This document shows positions 41,301 to 64,000 of a stretch of DNA of 64,000 nt, piece after piece. Source of the stretch: Xiphias gladius. Lineage: Eukaryota > Chordata > Actinopteri > Istiophoriformes > Xiphiidae. The notes beneath the pieces are model-generated. The model had not been told where the DNA came from. It searched no databases and saw only the letters and a list, made by a program, of their open reading frames with translations. The stretch is taken from positions 14,442,206 to 14,506,205 of the forward strand of contig NC_053417.1 in assembly GCF_016859285.1 (NCBI RefSeq), in the 5' to 3' direction. The position numbers and the translations under genes were made by a program. Numbering within the stretch: the stretch's first letter is position 1; every line of letters starts with the position of its first letter.

Positions 41301-44257
41301 TTGTTGAGGCTCAAAGTGTGCTCTGTTGCGTACGTAACCAGAGTGTACCCTCAGTGCACCCTGACATCACTGCAGCAAGGTGAGCACCTCAGCCACTGGA
41401 GCTCACCCAAGACGAACGTTTTCAGCTGGAAAACTTTTGTTTTAAACGAAGACCAGCTGAGGCAGACACAGTGACTCAGTTTTATCTCTGCAGAGCACCT
41501 GAAAATCCAGCTGGAGGAGTTTGTGCGTCAGCTGAAGATCGTCCGTGTAGTGAGGCAGCTGGAAAGGAAGGGCCTCATCACAGCCAGGCTGCTGGGTGCC
41601 AGTATCGCTCAGGGAGAGATTCTCACCTTTCTCGACGCACACTGTGAGAGAACGCACACACCTGTGTTAGGCCAGACACTGTACCTTTGATCAGGAAGTA
41701 CCTGATCTGAGGCACATAATCAATTATATTTGTGGAATCAAAATTCTAATTGCTATTTATGCTTTATTTATGTTGATTTACTCTTATACCCTCAGTTTTT
41801 TTTTAACCTGTATGTTTAAATAGTCAATTCCATGTCCATCTACTTAAACAGTTCAGCCAACTTAGGTATATTTCCTGACTTTGTTTTCATCCCTGGCAAC
41901 ACTGATGCAAAAATGTACCAAATAATTGTCTCTTTGGGAAAAAACATGCTAAATGTAATAACAACATTCTCATGACATGGCCAAGCTCTGACACATAATA
42001 ACTCTCTACACCTGATACTGATTGTTGGCAGTAACTTAATTTTTATGTGCTGGAGATTAAGAAGGAAATATGAAGTGATCGCTGTCCTTAATTCCCTGTA
42101 TAGGTGAGTGTTTCCATGGTTGGCTAGAGCCCCTGTTAGCCCGCATTGTTGAAGAACCAACTGCTGTGGTTAGTCCAGAGATCAGCACCATTGACCTCAA
42201 CACCTTTCAGTTCAATAAGCCTGTGGCCACCAACCGCGCTTTCAACCGAGGTAACTTTGACTGGAGCTTGACTTTTGGCTGGGAGTCAATCCCCGAGGAT
42301 GCGAAAAAACTGCGCAAAGATGAAACCTACCCTGTAAAGTAAGAAGGATCATGTTGGTGTCCCTTTAGAACACCGTGAATCTTTTAAGGGCCTAAAGCTT
42401 TTCTACGTGTCTGTGAAAATTTCAGAACACCGACTTTTGCCGGAGGTCTCTTCTCAATCTCAAAGAAGTACTTTGAACACATTGGAACATACGATGACAA
42501 GATGGAGATCTGGGGTGGTGAAAATGTTGAGATGTCATTTAGGGTCAGTCTCCTTATCTCTACTCCAACAGTTCCACATATTGCTTAATAAGTCTGCCTC
42601 CTACTATCAAGTTAGAATCTGAATTGCTACCTGTGTCAAATGTGTTCACAGGTGTGGCAGTGTGGGGGTCAGCTAGAGATCATCCCTTGTTCTGTGGTGG
42701 GCCATGTCTTCCGCACCAAGAGCCCCCATACCTTCCCCAAAGGCACAGAGGTCATCACTCGCAACCAGGTGCGCCTGGCTGAAGTCTGGATGGATGACTA
42801 CAAGAATATCTACTATCGGCGCAACAAGAATGCTGCAGTTATGGCCAGTGAGGTCAGTGTGACCTGCTGACAGCGTTCAGATGTTACATACAATGCCTTT
42901 TTATCACCTTTCTTCCCCCACATTTTTGACTATAATTTATACTGAAACTCAGAATTTATACTCCAACTTACTTCACTGTTGCAGAATAAATACGGGGACA
43001 TCTCCGATCGTTTGAAACTAAGAGAGAGGCTGCAGTGCAAGAACTTCACCTGGTACTTAAACACAATCTACCCAGAGGCCTTTGTTCCAGACTTAACACC
43101 AGAAAAATATGGAGCTGTAAGTCATGTTTACCTTTGTATGTATGTGGATATCAATGACGTAACGCAAGTCACGTGTTGCGTAACTGCAGCTGTATCTTAA
43201 TGTTATTGTGCGTCTGTGTTTGCACCAGATTCGAAACTCCGGATCTCTCACCTGTCTGGATGTTGGAGAGAGCAACCAGGGAGGTAAACCTCTGATCATG
43301 TACCAGTGTCACAACATGGGAGGCAACCAGGTACAGTGAAATTACTCTTGTGAAATGAAGAACTGAAGATAATTTGATGCTCTCTGGTGAAGTTCGGTCA
43401 CTAAGTGGATGAATGTCTCCTCCAGTACTTTGAATACACAACTCATAAGGAGCTGCGTCATAACATTGGAAAGCAGCTGTGTCTTCATGCAACTCCCCAG
43501 CCAGAGCAAGTGAAGATCGAGCTATGCCAGCTGAAGGGGAAGGGCACCAGTTTGGCACCACAGCAGGAGTGGGTCTTTACCGAGGTGAGGAGCACTTGGG
43601 GGCAAAATTAAGTTTAAAAAAAGTTCAACTTTTTGGGAAATACACTTTGCAATTTGATTTCTTGTCGAGACTTATATCTGTCTGCTAAATATAAGGCTAC
43701 AGCTAGGTTATTGCTGGTTAGCTGTCTTAGCATAAACAATTGAAACAAGGGAAAAGCTGAGATTTCTGATTCTTGTTATGTGATGGCCAATCATCAAAGC
43801 CTCCAGAAACTCCATAAAACCACATATTGTTGTTTTTAAACATGGCTATTCATATAGAGTTTACAAACAAGATATAACATGTTAATTAGTGAGCTTAAGA
43901 GGTGCTGGTAGGAGGATCTTGTTATCTTCTGGTAGAGCCAGACTAGCTTTTTTTCAGTCTTTATGCTGAGCTAAGCTACAGGATGGACATGAGTGGTAGC
44001 AATTTTCTCATCTAACTCTCAACAGGAAAATGAGTTTTGGTCATTCCCAGAATGTCAAACTATTCCTTTAACCATTCTATGCTGAATAAATAAGTTTTCA
44101 GGCTTCTGCAGTGATTCAATTTGTCTCTGATGCTACTTTCCAGGAAAATCTTCTGAAGAATCCCAGCAGTGGGAAATGTTTACGGCTGAAAGAAGGCCAG
44201 ATACAGATGGACCACTGTGATGCTGCTGATGTCTACCAGCGCTGGAGTTTCAGCTGA
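38364..44257 (+). CDS. galnt6: Polypeptide N-acetylgalactosaminyltransferase 6 (10 coding exons, 621 aa)
   Basis: Golgi type II membrane enzyme that transfers GalNAc from UDP-GalNAc to Ser/Thr, starting mucin-type O-glycans. Coding exons: 38364-38845, 39465-39637, 41494-41643, 42104-42338, 42426-42543, 42652-42852, 42985-43116, 43229-43330, 43426-43584, 44144-44257, with phase kept throughout. It has a short basic tail (MRLFPRRR) and one signal-anchor at about residues 12-29, then a stem. The GT-A catalytic domain has [16 protein letters not shown], the metal-binding DAH (D266-H268) and WGGENVE (376-382). A C-terminal ricin-type lectin domain spans residues 498-621, with CLD in its first repeat. 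Overall it matches GALNT6 (human 622 aa) more closely than other GALNTs I know, including MRL...RR and the ELKP...RPPQD stem. GALNT3 is the nearest alternative. All key residues are present. Confidence 0.95.
43117..43228 (+). promoter_or_regulatory. Small galnt6 intron with dense bZIP/E-box motifs
   Basis: In this 112-bp intron, 43155-43184 contains TGACGTAAC, a CACGTG palindrome and TTGCGTAAC within 30 bases. The outer motifs form imperfect inverted arms (GTAACGCAA and TTGCGTAAC) around the E-box. CREB/C-EBP/PAR-type and bHLH consensus cores are present; function is unknown. Confidence 0.3.
43620..44073. repeat. Fold-back (MITE-like) interspersed repeat in the last galnt6 intron
   Basis: The ends are inverted relative to each other: AGTTCAACTTTTTGGGAAAT at the left matches the reverse complement of CATTCCCAGAATGTCAAACT at the right. 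Inner arms also pair (TTAGCTGTCTTAGCATAAA with CTTTATGCTGAGCTAAGCTA). I recognise this as a very common percomorph palindromic repeat that ends in CTATTCCTTTAA. It has no coding capacity. Confidence 0.75.
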
Positions 44258-45025
44258 CCTCCCAGTATGCCCATCAGGTGACCTCTGGCACTGTGTGCCC
44301 CCTTCCTCAGACTCAGCTCTGAGGAGCCAACTCTACATTCAAGTAGGACTTCATGGTGTGGAGCTTGGGACATTTAGCCATATTGAGTGGATAAAGATGG
44401 AGGACAATGCAAAGGCAGTCACATCTGATGAAGACACTCAGCTTAACCTTAACTTGTTTTTACTTTATTTATCATGGAAACTCAGGAAAGACATTTGAGG
44501 GTGGTTGGGGATATCCAGAGTGTGGGCTTGGAGAAGTTGCAGCTTGACCATGGGACTATGGCTGAACTGTAATGATCTTAATTCAGTGAATTTACACTCC
44601 AACTTGGAAAATCACTATTTAGGGACCTTTTTTTTTCTTTTTTAAATTATTGGTGAAATATGACAATATGTGTAAGTTTACTAAAGAGTAAGAGATGTTT
44701 GTTTTGTTTGTTTTTTTTAATATAAATTCTACTTTTTTGTGTCAGATAAATGATTTGTATTATATAAATGTTATTTTTTTTATCATCAGTCACATCTGAT
44801 TATCATCATGAGTATCTAGAAAATAATTTCTCGAGGTTAAACAGTGAAATATATCTTAGTTGTAACCAACAACTTTGATCTGTCCTGGGTAATATTAGTG
44901 TATGTGTATATTATTAATCTTATGTTAGTACTAAAATTTTCTTTTATGTTTTAGCTGAGTGATGTTCGGTAATGATTTACCAAGTGTACCATATCCTGAA
45001 ATAAAAATTCACTGTGTCCTTGCTG
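44258..45025 (+). other. galnt6: galnt6 3' UTR and poly(A) signal
   Basis: After the TGA at 44255-44257 the sequence becomes T/A-rich with no further exon. AATAAA at 45000-45005, followed by TTCACTGTGTCCTTGCTGTG, is a plausible cleavage signal, giving a UTR of about 0.75 kb. Confidence 0.7.
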
Positions 45026-45593
45026 TGGTTACTGATGCTAAATATATTAAAGTATTTGGATTTAGAGCCAGAGTGGCAAGAAGTTGCCTGCAGGGAAACA
45101 CATTCATTGCTCATTTTACAACACTGTGAAAACTGTCATGCCAGAGGTTATGTACTGATAAGAACTCTCTTTGCAACAAAGCCATAAGACTTTCTCAGTC
45201 ACAGTTAATGTTTGTGCAACATTTATCCAAGGAGTGGTTTAGGAGCAAGGGACATTCCAACCAGTTGTTTCAGCTTTGTCTGAATAGACCTGAATTGTAA
45301 GTTAAAGTGAATAGGCAGGATTTCTTCCAGGTTGCCAAACTTGATCTAATTAAGTTTGCACATTTGAGTTACCTGCTGGACTGCATGGGCAGGAGGTTAT
45401 AGACATTTACAAAGCAGGAGGAAGCAGTGACATAAAGGCATTTTTTCTTTGCAACAATAGGTGGCAGCATTAGTTCACTGAATATTTCTGCAAGGCAAGG
45501 ATGACAATTGAAATTTCTCCCTACTGTGGTGTCTGTCAGGTAGTCATAGGGAAACGGGGGTTGCCACAGTAGGGAGAGCAGATGGGCCAGAAG
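45026..45593 (+). promoter_or_regulatory. g6pd: Compact galnt6-g6pd intergenic segment with g6pd promoter or 5' UTR
   Basis: Only about 570 bp separates the galnt6 poly(A) signal from the g6pd ATG. There is no CpG island. A possible 3' splice site (GTGTCTGTCAG) ends at 45539, so the ATG exon may start at 45540 with an untranslated exon upstream. If so, the g6pd start site lies in this segment or within galnt6. Confidence 0.4.
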
Positions 45594-49894
<4,301 letters not shown>

Positions 49895-50140
49895 TGCCTT
49901 CTGTCACACACATGCACACACACACTCACATACTCATGAAGACATTAACACCAAAGTAACAAAGTTTACAGACAATAAAGTTTACTGCAATCTTTCACCA
50001 CTGTTTGATTTTTTCTGCGTGTACAAAAGAAAAACCACTGCTTTTATCCCTAATCATACAGGAATGGATGTGGAGATAAACATACCTGTAGTCGCCTGAT
50101 TTGAGTGTTCACCTGTAATTTTGAAATTTCTAAATAAATC
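49895..50140 (+). other. g6pd: g6pd 3' UTR with two poly(A) signals
   Basis: AATAAA occurs at 49974-49979 and 50133-50138, both after the TGA at 49892-49894. The second is followed by T-rich sequence (TTTTTTCTTTC). Either or both may be used, giving short 3' UTRs. Confidence 0.7.
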
Positions 50141-51020
50141 ATCGTTCACTCTACTGCCTGCACTTTTTTCTTTCTAACATCATTGTCCACACCTCATACA
50201 AAGAAATATTAAAATAATAAAATATCTACCTACATGATTGATTCTTGTCAGATCCAATGACCTAAATGTTATGCGGGGAATGAGGGATCAATATTTAAAC
50301 TCAATCGAATGTTAAGAATATCAGCTTTTTATGTGCAATCAGCAGGCCAGTGTTTACAGTCATCACTAAACCATGACACTGAGCGTGGGACACATAAAGC
50401 AACAACACCAAGTGGTGTTTATATTAGGTTGGTCTGGTTTTTAGGAACAGGCGGCTCTTTTGATAATAGTCAAGCAAAGGGGAGACACATTTAAATGTCC
50501 TGCCTCACTTAAGAGCCACTTCCAGGTAGGTGTTTTAAGCTGTAAATAATTGTTAATAACATTTTATAAAGATTATATGTATGAATGAGTTTTAAATTAC
50601 AACTTCAGCCTTCACCTATGTCTGTCTCTACAAGGTGCGTGGCCCAGCTGGAAATACACTCACACATCCAAACACACACGTAAACATTCTGATCAATAAC
50701 AGACCCCTCAATCCTGCCAGTACTTGGAGGGCCTTGGGAAGAGCAGCAAAGACGAACATTTGTTTAAACAACTTCTCAGGGACTCTTGCATTTGTTCTTT
50801 CTTGCTTTATTTGTCTGTTTTTTTTAACAATTACTGTATGCAATAACAAAATAATGGTGGTTTAGTTTCGTTTAGTTTCAATGACATTAAAACAAATTTA
50901 TCCTACTGCACAATTGTTTTATGTCCAACATAAAGAAAGCTGTTGATGCTCTTATTTAAAAGATAAGCTGCATGGCTGAACTAATGCTGACAACAATAAA
51001 GCATAAGAAGAGCCAGGTCA
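50141..51020. other. Intergenic DNA between convergent g6pd and cerk
   Basis: About 0.9 kb of AT-rich sequence with no supported exon on either strand. The two genes end towards each other. Confidence 0.5.
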
Positions 51021-51025
51021 GTCAT

Positions 51026-51386
51026 TTTATTGTATAAAGATTCTTTTTTGTCTTTTAACTTATGTTGACATTTGCCATGATTTTATTTTCTGGAAGCTTG
51101 CGTGAACATGAATAGAATGTACCGAATAAAAACTGCATACACACACACACTCTGGATACAGTAAGTAAGTGCAGTTAGTGTAATATTTAGAAAGTCTTTT
51201 AATAGTGTTTTAAGGAGCAGTATTCAACAAAAGCCCACTAATTCAAGAATAAATAATCTTTTTTCATTATTGCAATGAGAGAACCTATCGAAGTACCTGA
51301 AATAGTAGGAACTCTTTGGCAATGACACACTGCAACTCTCTAAATTCACAAATTAACCTTGCCTCACTCTTTGCTCTTAGGTGAGA
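51026..51386 (-). other. cerk: cerk 3' UTR and poly(A) signal
   Basis: Read on the minus strand, a canonical AATAAA (plus-strand TTTATT, 51026-51031) lies about 360 bases after the stop codon at 51387-51389. No closer canonical signal was noticed. Confidence 0.6.
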
Positions 51387-59021
<7,635 letters not shown>

Positions 59022-59420
59022 CCGGCAAAGCGTTATCCTGTCTCTCGGGGTAAATAAAAAAAACAAAAACAAAAACAAAACCAAAAAACTTCAGTGATCA
59101 CATCTCAATAGCCGTAACTTTGACATCTCCGAGACACAGCAGCAGCGGCAGCAGCAGCAGCAGCAGCAGGTTGGCAATCTGAGCTCGCCGTCAGTCAACA
59201 GCCCACCGGTGTCCCGACCTGACCCGGGAAACCTCTCATCCTCCTCTGGGTGAACCTCAGGAGCTTGTCCGAGGACGCGTCCGGGCCATTACTCCGCCGT
59301 AATGTCAAAGACGCCGCGCGGGCACACGCTCGCTGCTCTAAAAATAGCCGTTTCCTCTTCAGAGCCTCCCTCGTCTCACCGGCTCGATTTGCATGTTGCC
59401 CTGCTGATTGGATGCCAGCA
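59022..59420 (-). promoter_or_regulatory. cerk: cerk CpG-island promoter and 5' UTR
   Basis: CpG-dense DNA covers about 58800-59500 around the cerk ATG. In transcript orientation there is a CCAAT motif (plus-strand ATTGG, 59407-59411), a consensus MEF2-type site CTAAAAATAG (59338-59347), and a CTG-rich trinucleotide tract (59137-59169) probably within the 5' UTR. No TATA box is obvious. The start site probably lies between about 59200 and 59330, which is inference. Confidence 0.55.
59137..59169. repeat. (CAG)n/(CTG)n trinucleotide repeat at the cerk 5' end
   Basis: Eleven CAG-frame units with one CGG interruption. In cerk sense it reads CTG. It lies 116-148 bases upstream of the ATG, so it is probably in the 5' UTR. 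Confidence 0.9.
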
Positions 59421-59648
59421 TTGTTTACCTGAAGTGCGGTCACGTCGGCCAACACTGCGAGGGCCCGGGGCTTCCGGAGGATGGGTCGGGTCACGTCGAA
59501 CTATAAAACGATAGTACAGCTGATACCGGCAATAATAGCCACGGTGTGATGAATGGGATGAGGTGGCGGATAAAGTGATCTCTTTAAAATTACAAAACTG
59601 AAATGTGAAAATGTCTGTATAAGAGTAAGAGTCTATATTATTTTTGAC

Positions 59649-59663
59649 TGTGTGTGTGTGTGT

Positions 59664-59716
<53 letters not shown>

Positions 59717-59727
59717 AGGGAGAGAGT
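59649..59727. repeat. Compound (TG)n(AG)n microsatellite
   Basis: TG run (59649-59701, one TCTG interruption) followed by GAGA-rich sequence to about 59727. The organisation echoes the tract beside the adcy6 promoter at 3357-3450. Confidence 0.9.
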
Positions 59728-62543
59728 AGGTGATTTAAAAGGTGAGATTAAACTTTTTTTTTTTTTTTTTTTTTAATAAGATTACGTCCATGCTCATCCG
59801 TTGTGTGTTATCTATCTTTCTCACGTTCACGCCTTGGCCCAGACTTTTACGTTTTCCCAGGATCTGTAATTCTCCCAGGATTTCTAAACATACTATTACT
59901 GAGGAGTTTGCTTCGCATACAGGTCACGCTGATTCAGTTGTTGTTCAGTTTAGCAGTTGTAAGGCCAAAGGACGTGTAATGCAGGTATCCACTCGACATT
60001 CAGTCAGTAAGTGGAAAACACAGCAAGAGTAATAACAAATTAATAAAGAAATAAACAAACTAATGGGGGGGGGGCAAAACAGCGGAACTCCCACCCTGTC
60101 GACTATTTTTGAGTCAAAAATGTATGATATTGTGAAACACTTCAAAATATAAAATGTAGATTGACTTATAATTTGAAGCTGGAAGGAGCCTAGTAAGGGA
60201 TTGCCCAAAATACCAAACTGAGGTGTTCTAATCAGATCATCCAATTATTTTTATTTTTCATCTATTTGTGTGTGTGTTTGTGCGGATGTGTTTTATTGTT
60301 GTTTTTTTTTCTGAGCTTTGAGACTTGCACTCGAGTCAGAGTTATGTCACAAAGTGAAGGCTTAACTGCAGAACTGCAGAAAATAAATAACCAGGCAGGC
60401 AGGCCTTGTTTGGCCTCACACCTTGAATACTTGATTACTGAGACATAACAGGGACCTGGTCTCAGTTATGAAAAAATGCTATGAAAAACAGCTTTAAAGG
60501 GTAAATCATTTGGAATAGAAATGTTGACCAAGTAACTATTGCCCAGATCCCAGTGAAATTGTTCCCATTGCTGGATGAACCACCAGGTGGGCTCTGGGGC
60601 AACATGCTGTTGGGCCCATAATGACCCAAGCCCCTGCCCTCTTCATAGCTACTTTTCTCATAAATTTAAATTTATACACCTTTTAGTTTATTTTATGTGA
60701 ATTTAAAAACAAGAAATATATTAGAGAAGAGTATGAAAGATATGTAAATGAGTATTTATGTAAAATAATAATATTTTGCAATTATTCCCTCCAACATTCC
60801 TTCAGTAATATATCGTAAAGACCAAATGTATATACATTTCTTTTTCTACATACTCTCTGTAGGCTTAAGGCTATTACTTGAGCTTATTTTCGGTCAGTTT
60901 AAACTTAGATAACGTTGCTAGAGCAGACCCTGACACATGAATGAGATTAATATTTTTAAAGTCGGACAACAAATAGTCTCTGTTACCAAGTTGAAAGAAG
61001 AGAGGGCACTTAAAAGTCCAAATATATTTAGCATTGAAACTTAGTTAACTAAGTTAGCTGACGAGGTTGTTAGCTGCACCTTGGTTGTTAAATAGCCATA
61101 TTTCAATTAAATATGTTTAGGACAGTCTATTCCCCCTGCTCGGACTGACAGGCACTGTGCTGGACCAGTGTCACCTGTTTAGTGAGCAGGTTTAGTAAAT
61201 AGTCTATAATATGAATGTTGGTGTTAGCTAGTATACTTTATGAAGCTACCTGTCATGACAGCAGGCCAAGTTAGTTCAAAGGTCAAACTTCAATGTTTGG
61301 AAACACAATAACAATGGAGGCAGGTTCACCTAGTTCAATGCAGCGCGTCTCTTCCATCTTTGTGAACCTTTAGTTTGGTGTTGTAAAGCTCAGAAAACAG
61401 ACAGAGGTTAACCACCTGTTGCTCCATGATACATTTGGATACAACTGTAAAGTCACTGCACGTAGTCCAGCTCTGACCGACATGGTGATTTCAGGCTATA
61501 AGGAAATAGAAATCATTGATTGATAAGTGACTTCTTAGGTCAGTGACTGCAGTCACTTTATACCTGAGATTAGTCAGGGCATTGTCGTTGCACTTGGTAA
61601 TGCCTTTAATGTGCCTCTGCATGACCTGCTTTGGTTGTTAATTCAAACAATGTAACAGATGCATCCTCCACAATCTGTTTTGTTACTGAAACTCAATATC
61701 ATTTTATTGTTATTGTGTTTGCTTGAGGTTTTTTGCTCATTAACCAACGGTGGCACTTATAAGTCCACTTCTTCATAATTGGGCCTAAAGCACCTTGTAT
61801 GCATCATAAACATTTATTCTATTATATTAACTTTTCCTTCATGGGTCTTATTGTGGTGCAGCTCTTACAGCACAAAACAACATTTTTAATGAAATAACGT
61901 TTTTCTTAAAACATTGAAATATCTCTCATAAAACATTTAAAACACTGAGCATAACAGAAATATTACAATAGCAGAGAGCAGGTCTAACATGCTAATGGGT
62001 TAATTTATGTGTGAAGTACAGACACTGTCATCTGTAAAAGAGAATATTATGGGATACTACAGAAGTAATGCCATTATGCAGCATCCAGTCAGTTTGTAAC
62101 AGACTCACTGCTGACTATCACACACTGCCTATAAACCAATATCTGATTATTAAGGACTTTAACCTAGGTGCAGTCAAGCCTCGGGTGCATGAGCTGAACC
62201 ATGCGGGAGCGCAGTGCGGGTCATCAGGTCAGCCACCTCCTGCACTGAAGACTATGTAGGAAAGAAAGAAGAAGACAAACATTACAGCATCTTTAGGCAG
62301 AATCTCATATTACACAATTTTGTGTAAAGAAAAATATTAAGACACACATTTACATATAGGTGATCAAAAACAACAGAACTCTACCTGAAGACATACTCCT
62401 CACTAAGGAATAATGAAATTAATACATCCTCAGGTTATTTCTCATCTGTTGTCAATTTAAGATTTTTTATTTTATTTATTTTTTATTTTTTTTAAAGGAA
62501 AATATGACCTTTCTGTACCTGGAAATGAAAGCAAATAACTTAC
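59728..62543. other. Intergenic AT-rich DNA
   Basis: No supported gene. There are homopolymer runs (T at about 59754-59774, G at 60065-60073) and long AT-rich stretches. A short CG-richer patch at about 62165-62250 stands out and may be an exon of the weak small-ORF candidate on the minus strand. Otherwise nothing is recognised. Confidence 0.4.
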
Positions 62544-62619
62544 CTGTCAGGTAACTTGGCCTTCCTCTCAGAAGAAGAGTGATTAACACCAAAAATCGAT
62601 CAAAGATCGGTAGAAGCAT
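62229..62619 (-). CDS. Weak candidate: two-exon 32-aa hydrophobic peptide
   Basis: On the minus strand a start in good context (CCACCATGC, ATG at 62619-62617) opens a hydrophobic frame (MLLPIFDRFLVLITLLLRG) ending at a consensus donor (62544, GTAAGT). The nearest minus-strand acceptor with a pyrimidine tract (TTTCCTACATAG, exon from 62251) joins in frame and reaches a stop at 62229 after seven more residues. The hydrophobic segment could be a signal peptide or a small membrane peptide. No family is recognised, and chance is a real possibility. Other phases across the junction also hit early stops. Confidence 0.12.
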
Positions 62620-62825
62620 GGTGGAATGAAGGTCACAGTTTCTGACCAATTTCAGCCATCAGAAAAAGTGACCATACTGTATGAGGAAAGGAAGATAATG
62701 AAGAGACTTTTTAACTCTGAGGACAAACAGGAGTTATGTATGCTGAGAGCAGAGAGCACATGATGGAATATAATTTAAAATTTGAAGGCTTTTAGTAAAA
62801 GCACGAGGCCGGCCTGAAAACAAAA

Positions 62826-62992
62826 CATTACAGTAGTTAAATCCGGATCAAACAGAAGCCAGGATTAGAGTCTCTGCATCAGCCATGGACAGAAAAGACA
62901 GAATGGGAGTTAATACTTTAAGTGAAAGCAGGCAGCCTTGGTGATTTCTTTGATGTGCTGATAAAAAGAAAGGTTAGGATCAAAAGAAATAC
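62826..62992 (-). mobile_element. LINE reverse-transcriptase fragment (L2/CR1-type)
   Basis: Read on the minus strand, one frame gives DPNLSFYQHIKEITKAA, and after a frame break MADAETLIL and then NYCN. This is the conserved C-terminal order of L2/CR1-clade reverse transcriptases (FDP.LSF..HI...K.AFFHL ... DAE.LI.AFI.SRLDYCN). Stops and frame shifts show it is dead. The ends of the element are not visible. Confidence 0.75.
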
Positions 62993-64000
62993 ATTCTTGG
63001 AAGGAAAAGTCTTCAAGAAGGTTCAACCCTCCCTAACCCTTTTGACAATGTTCCATCCAAGTTTATGTTTCCTGTTGTTCATATTGCAATATCATGACTA
63101 AAGAATGTGCATAAGTCTGAATGATGCCTTATTTCATTAATCTTATTATACTTTTAATACCAGTAAAAAATAGCCAGGAGTCAGAAAGCTGAATAAAATG
63201 TTGTCCACTAATTTGAGCAACACGAGTTCAGGAGTAAACAGTTTTCAAGTTTTCATACAAGCTCAATTAAACTCAGTACAGTGTTATCTACTGTCTATTG
63301 GTCAAATTCTCTCAATACATCTTTGTATCAAAATGACAGTAGAAATGAGTGGGGTTGACAAGGTTTGGGACTCATAGTTCAGCCTGTGGCCTGTTATACG
63401 ACTCAGTATCCTGATGGTGTTCATATCCTTCACTACTAACAGCGAGATATGAAAGCTCAGCTTGGACTTTGAGAAAATGAGTTCTGGTTGTCAGATTCAT
63501 TCAAATTAACGTAAGATCTCTTTAAAACTGTGCTCTCCTGACCCTCCCAAAAGGGTCTTAGTGAGTCTAGGTGCGTCAGCCGTTACGCTTTCCCAACCCT
63601 TACTATGAAATGTGTCAAGTGTACAGGGCTGAAAAAACAACCCACAAACCATTAGAACTGCATCAATTCTTCTGTGGATGCTTGCACAGGATATTTGCCA
63701 GTGGCCTCCACCTTAGCCTACATAGGGTGAACCTCACCCTGGCCGATAACCCTGCCAAGATAAGTCACTGTCACTTTAGCTTCTCACACTTGGCTAGGTT
63801 GACAATTGAATTTGCTTCTGCCAACCGGCTTTATTAAATTTACATGACACCACTTTATTTTTTATACACCTTCTATCTGGTGTGTATACTAAATAGTCCC
63901 TGTCTGACATATGGCTTTTTAATTGTGTAAGACACACTAAACCTTGCCTGGAAAGTTGAACCTGACACAGGCAGCAAAGCCAAAACTTGTTCCTCTGGTT
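62993..64000. other. Intergenic DNA at right edge
   Basis: No supported gene. A frame at 63571-63837 on the plus strand has no recognisable domain and no good splice context. Nothing else is recognised. Confidence 0.4.

Noticed and set aside
59022-59084. In-frame hydrophobic extension upstream of the cerk ATG (resembling a signal anchor).
   Set aside because: It starts on TTG in a T-rich homopolymer-like stretch. The first ATG in frame is at 59021, and CERK is not a signal-peptide protein.
63571-63837. 89-codon plus-strand frame near the right edge.
   Set aside because: No family signature, no clear exon boundary and ordinary AT-rich surroundings.

Overview
The window looks like nuclear DNA of a teleost fish, probably a percomorph. 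It is AT-rich and holds intron-rich vertebrate genes with GT-AG junctions, many long (CA)n/(TG)n tracts, a decayed Tc1-like transposon, and several interspersed-repeat families I recognise from percomorph genomes. No bacterial, viral or CRISPR-type features are seen.

Layout. 1-3.36 kb: no supported gene; a CpG-rich patch lies at the left edge. 3.36-35.7 kb (+): adcy6, adenylate cyclase type 6. It has a CpG-rich promoter and untranslated first exon near 3.5-3.7 kb, 22 coding exons from 6387 to 33771 (1186 aa, including one 14.7-kb intron) and a 3' UTR to about 35.72 kb. 36.8-45.0 kb (+): galnt6, a Golgi polypeptide N-acetylgalactosaminyltransferase (10 coding exons, 621 aa). 45.5-50.1 kb (+): g6pd, cytosolic glucose-6-phosphate dehydrogenase (12 coding exons, 514 aa), beginning only about 0.6 kb after the galnt6 poly(A) signal. 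51.0-59.4 kb (-): cerk, ceramide kinase (13 exons, 585 aa), convergent with g6pd. 59.5-64 kb: intergenic, with a LINE (L2/CR1-type) reverse-transcriptase fragment and one weak small-ORF candidate. All four gene models were built by translating each exon and checking that codon phase carries across every junction.

The four genes are not an operon or a pathway. They are neighbours with separate roles: cAMP signalling, mucin-type O-glycosylation, NADPH production, and ceramide-1-phosphate synthesis. From general knowledge, human ADCY6 and GALNT6 are both on 12q13, while G6PD (Xq28) and CERK (22q13) are elsewhere, so this order probably reflects fish-lineage rearrangement.

I found no clear new biological system. 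The most unusual signals are structural. One adcy6 exon is bracketed by complementary (TG)43 and (CA)24 tracts and has a weak donor. Simple TG tracts stand in for polypyrimidine tracts at 3' splice sites in both adcy6 and cerk. There are also perfect hairpins, a palindromic CRE inside adcy6, and a dense bZIP/E-box cluster inside a galnt6 intron.
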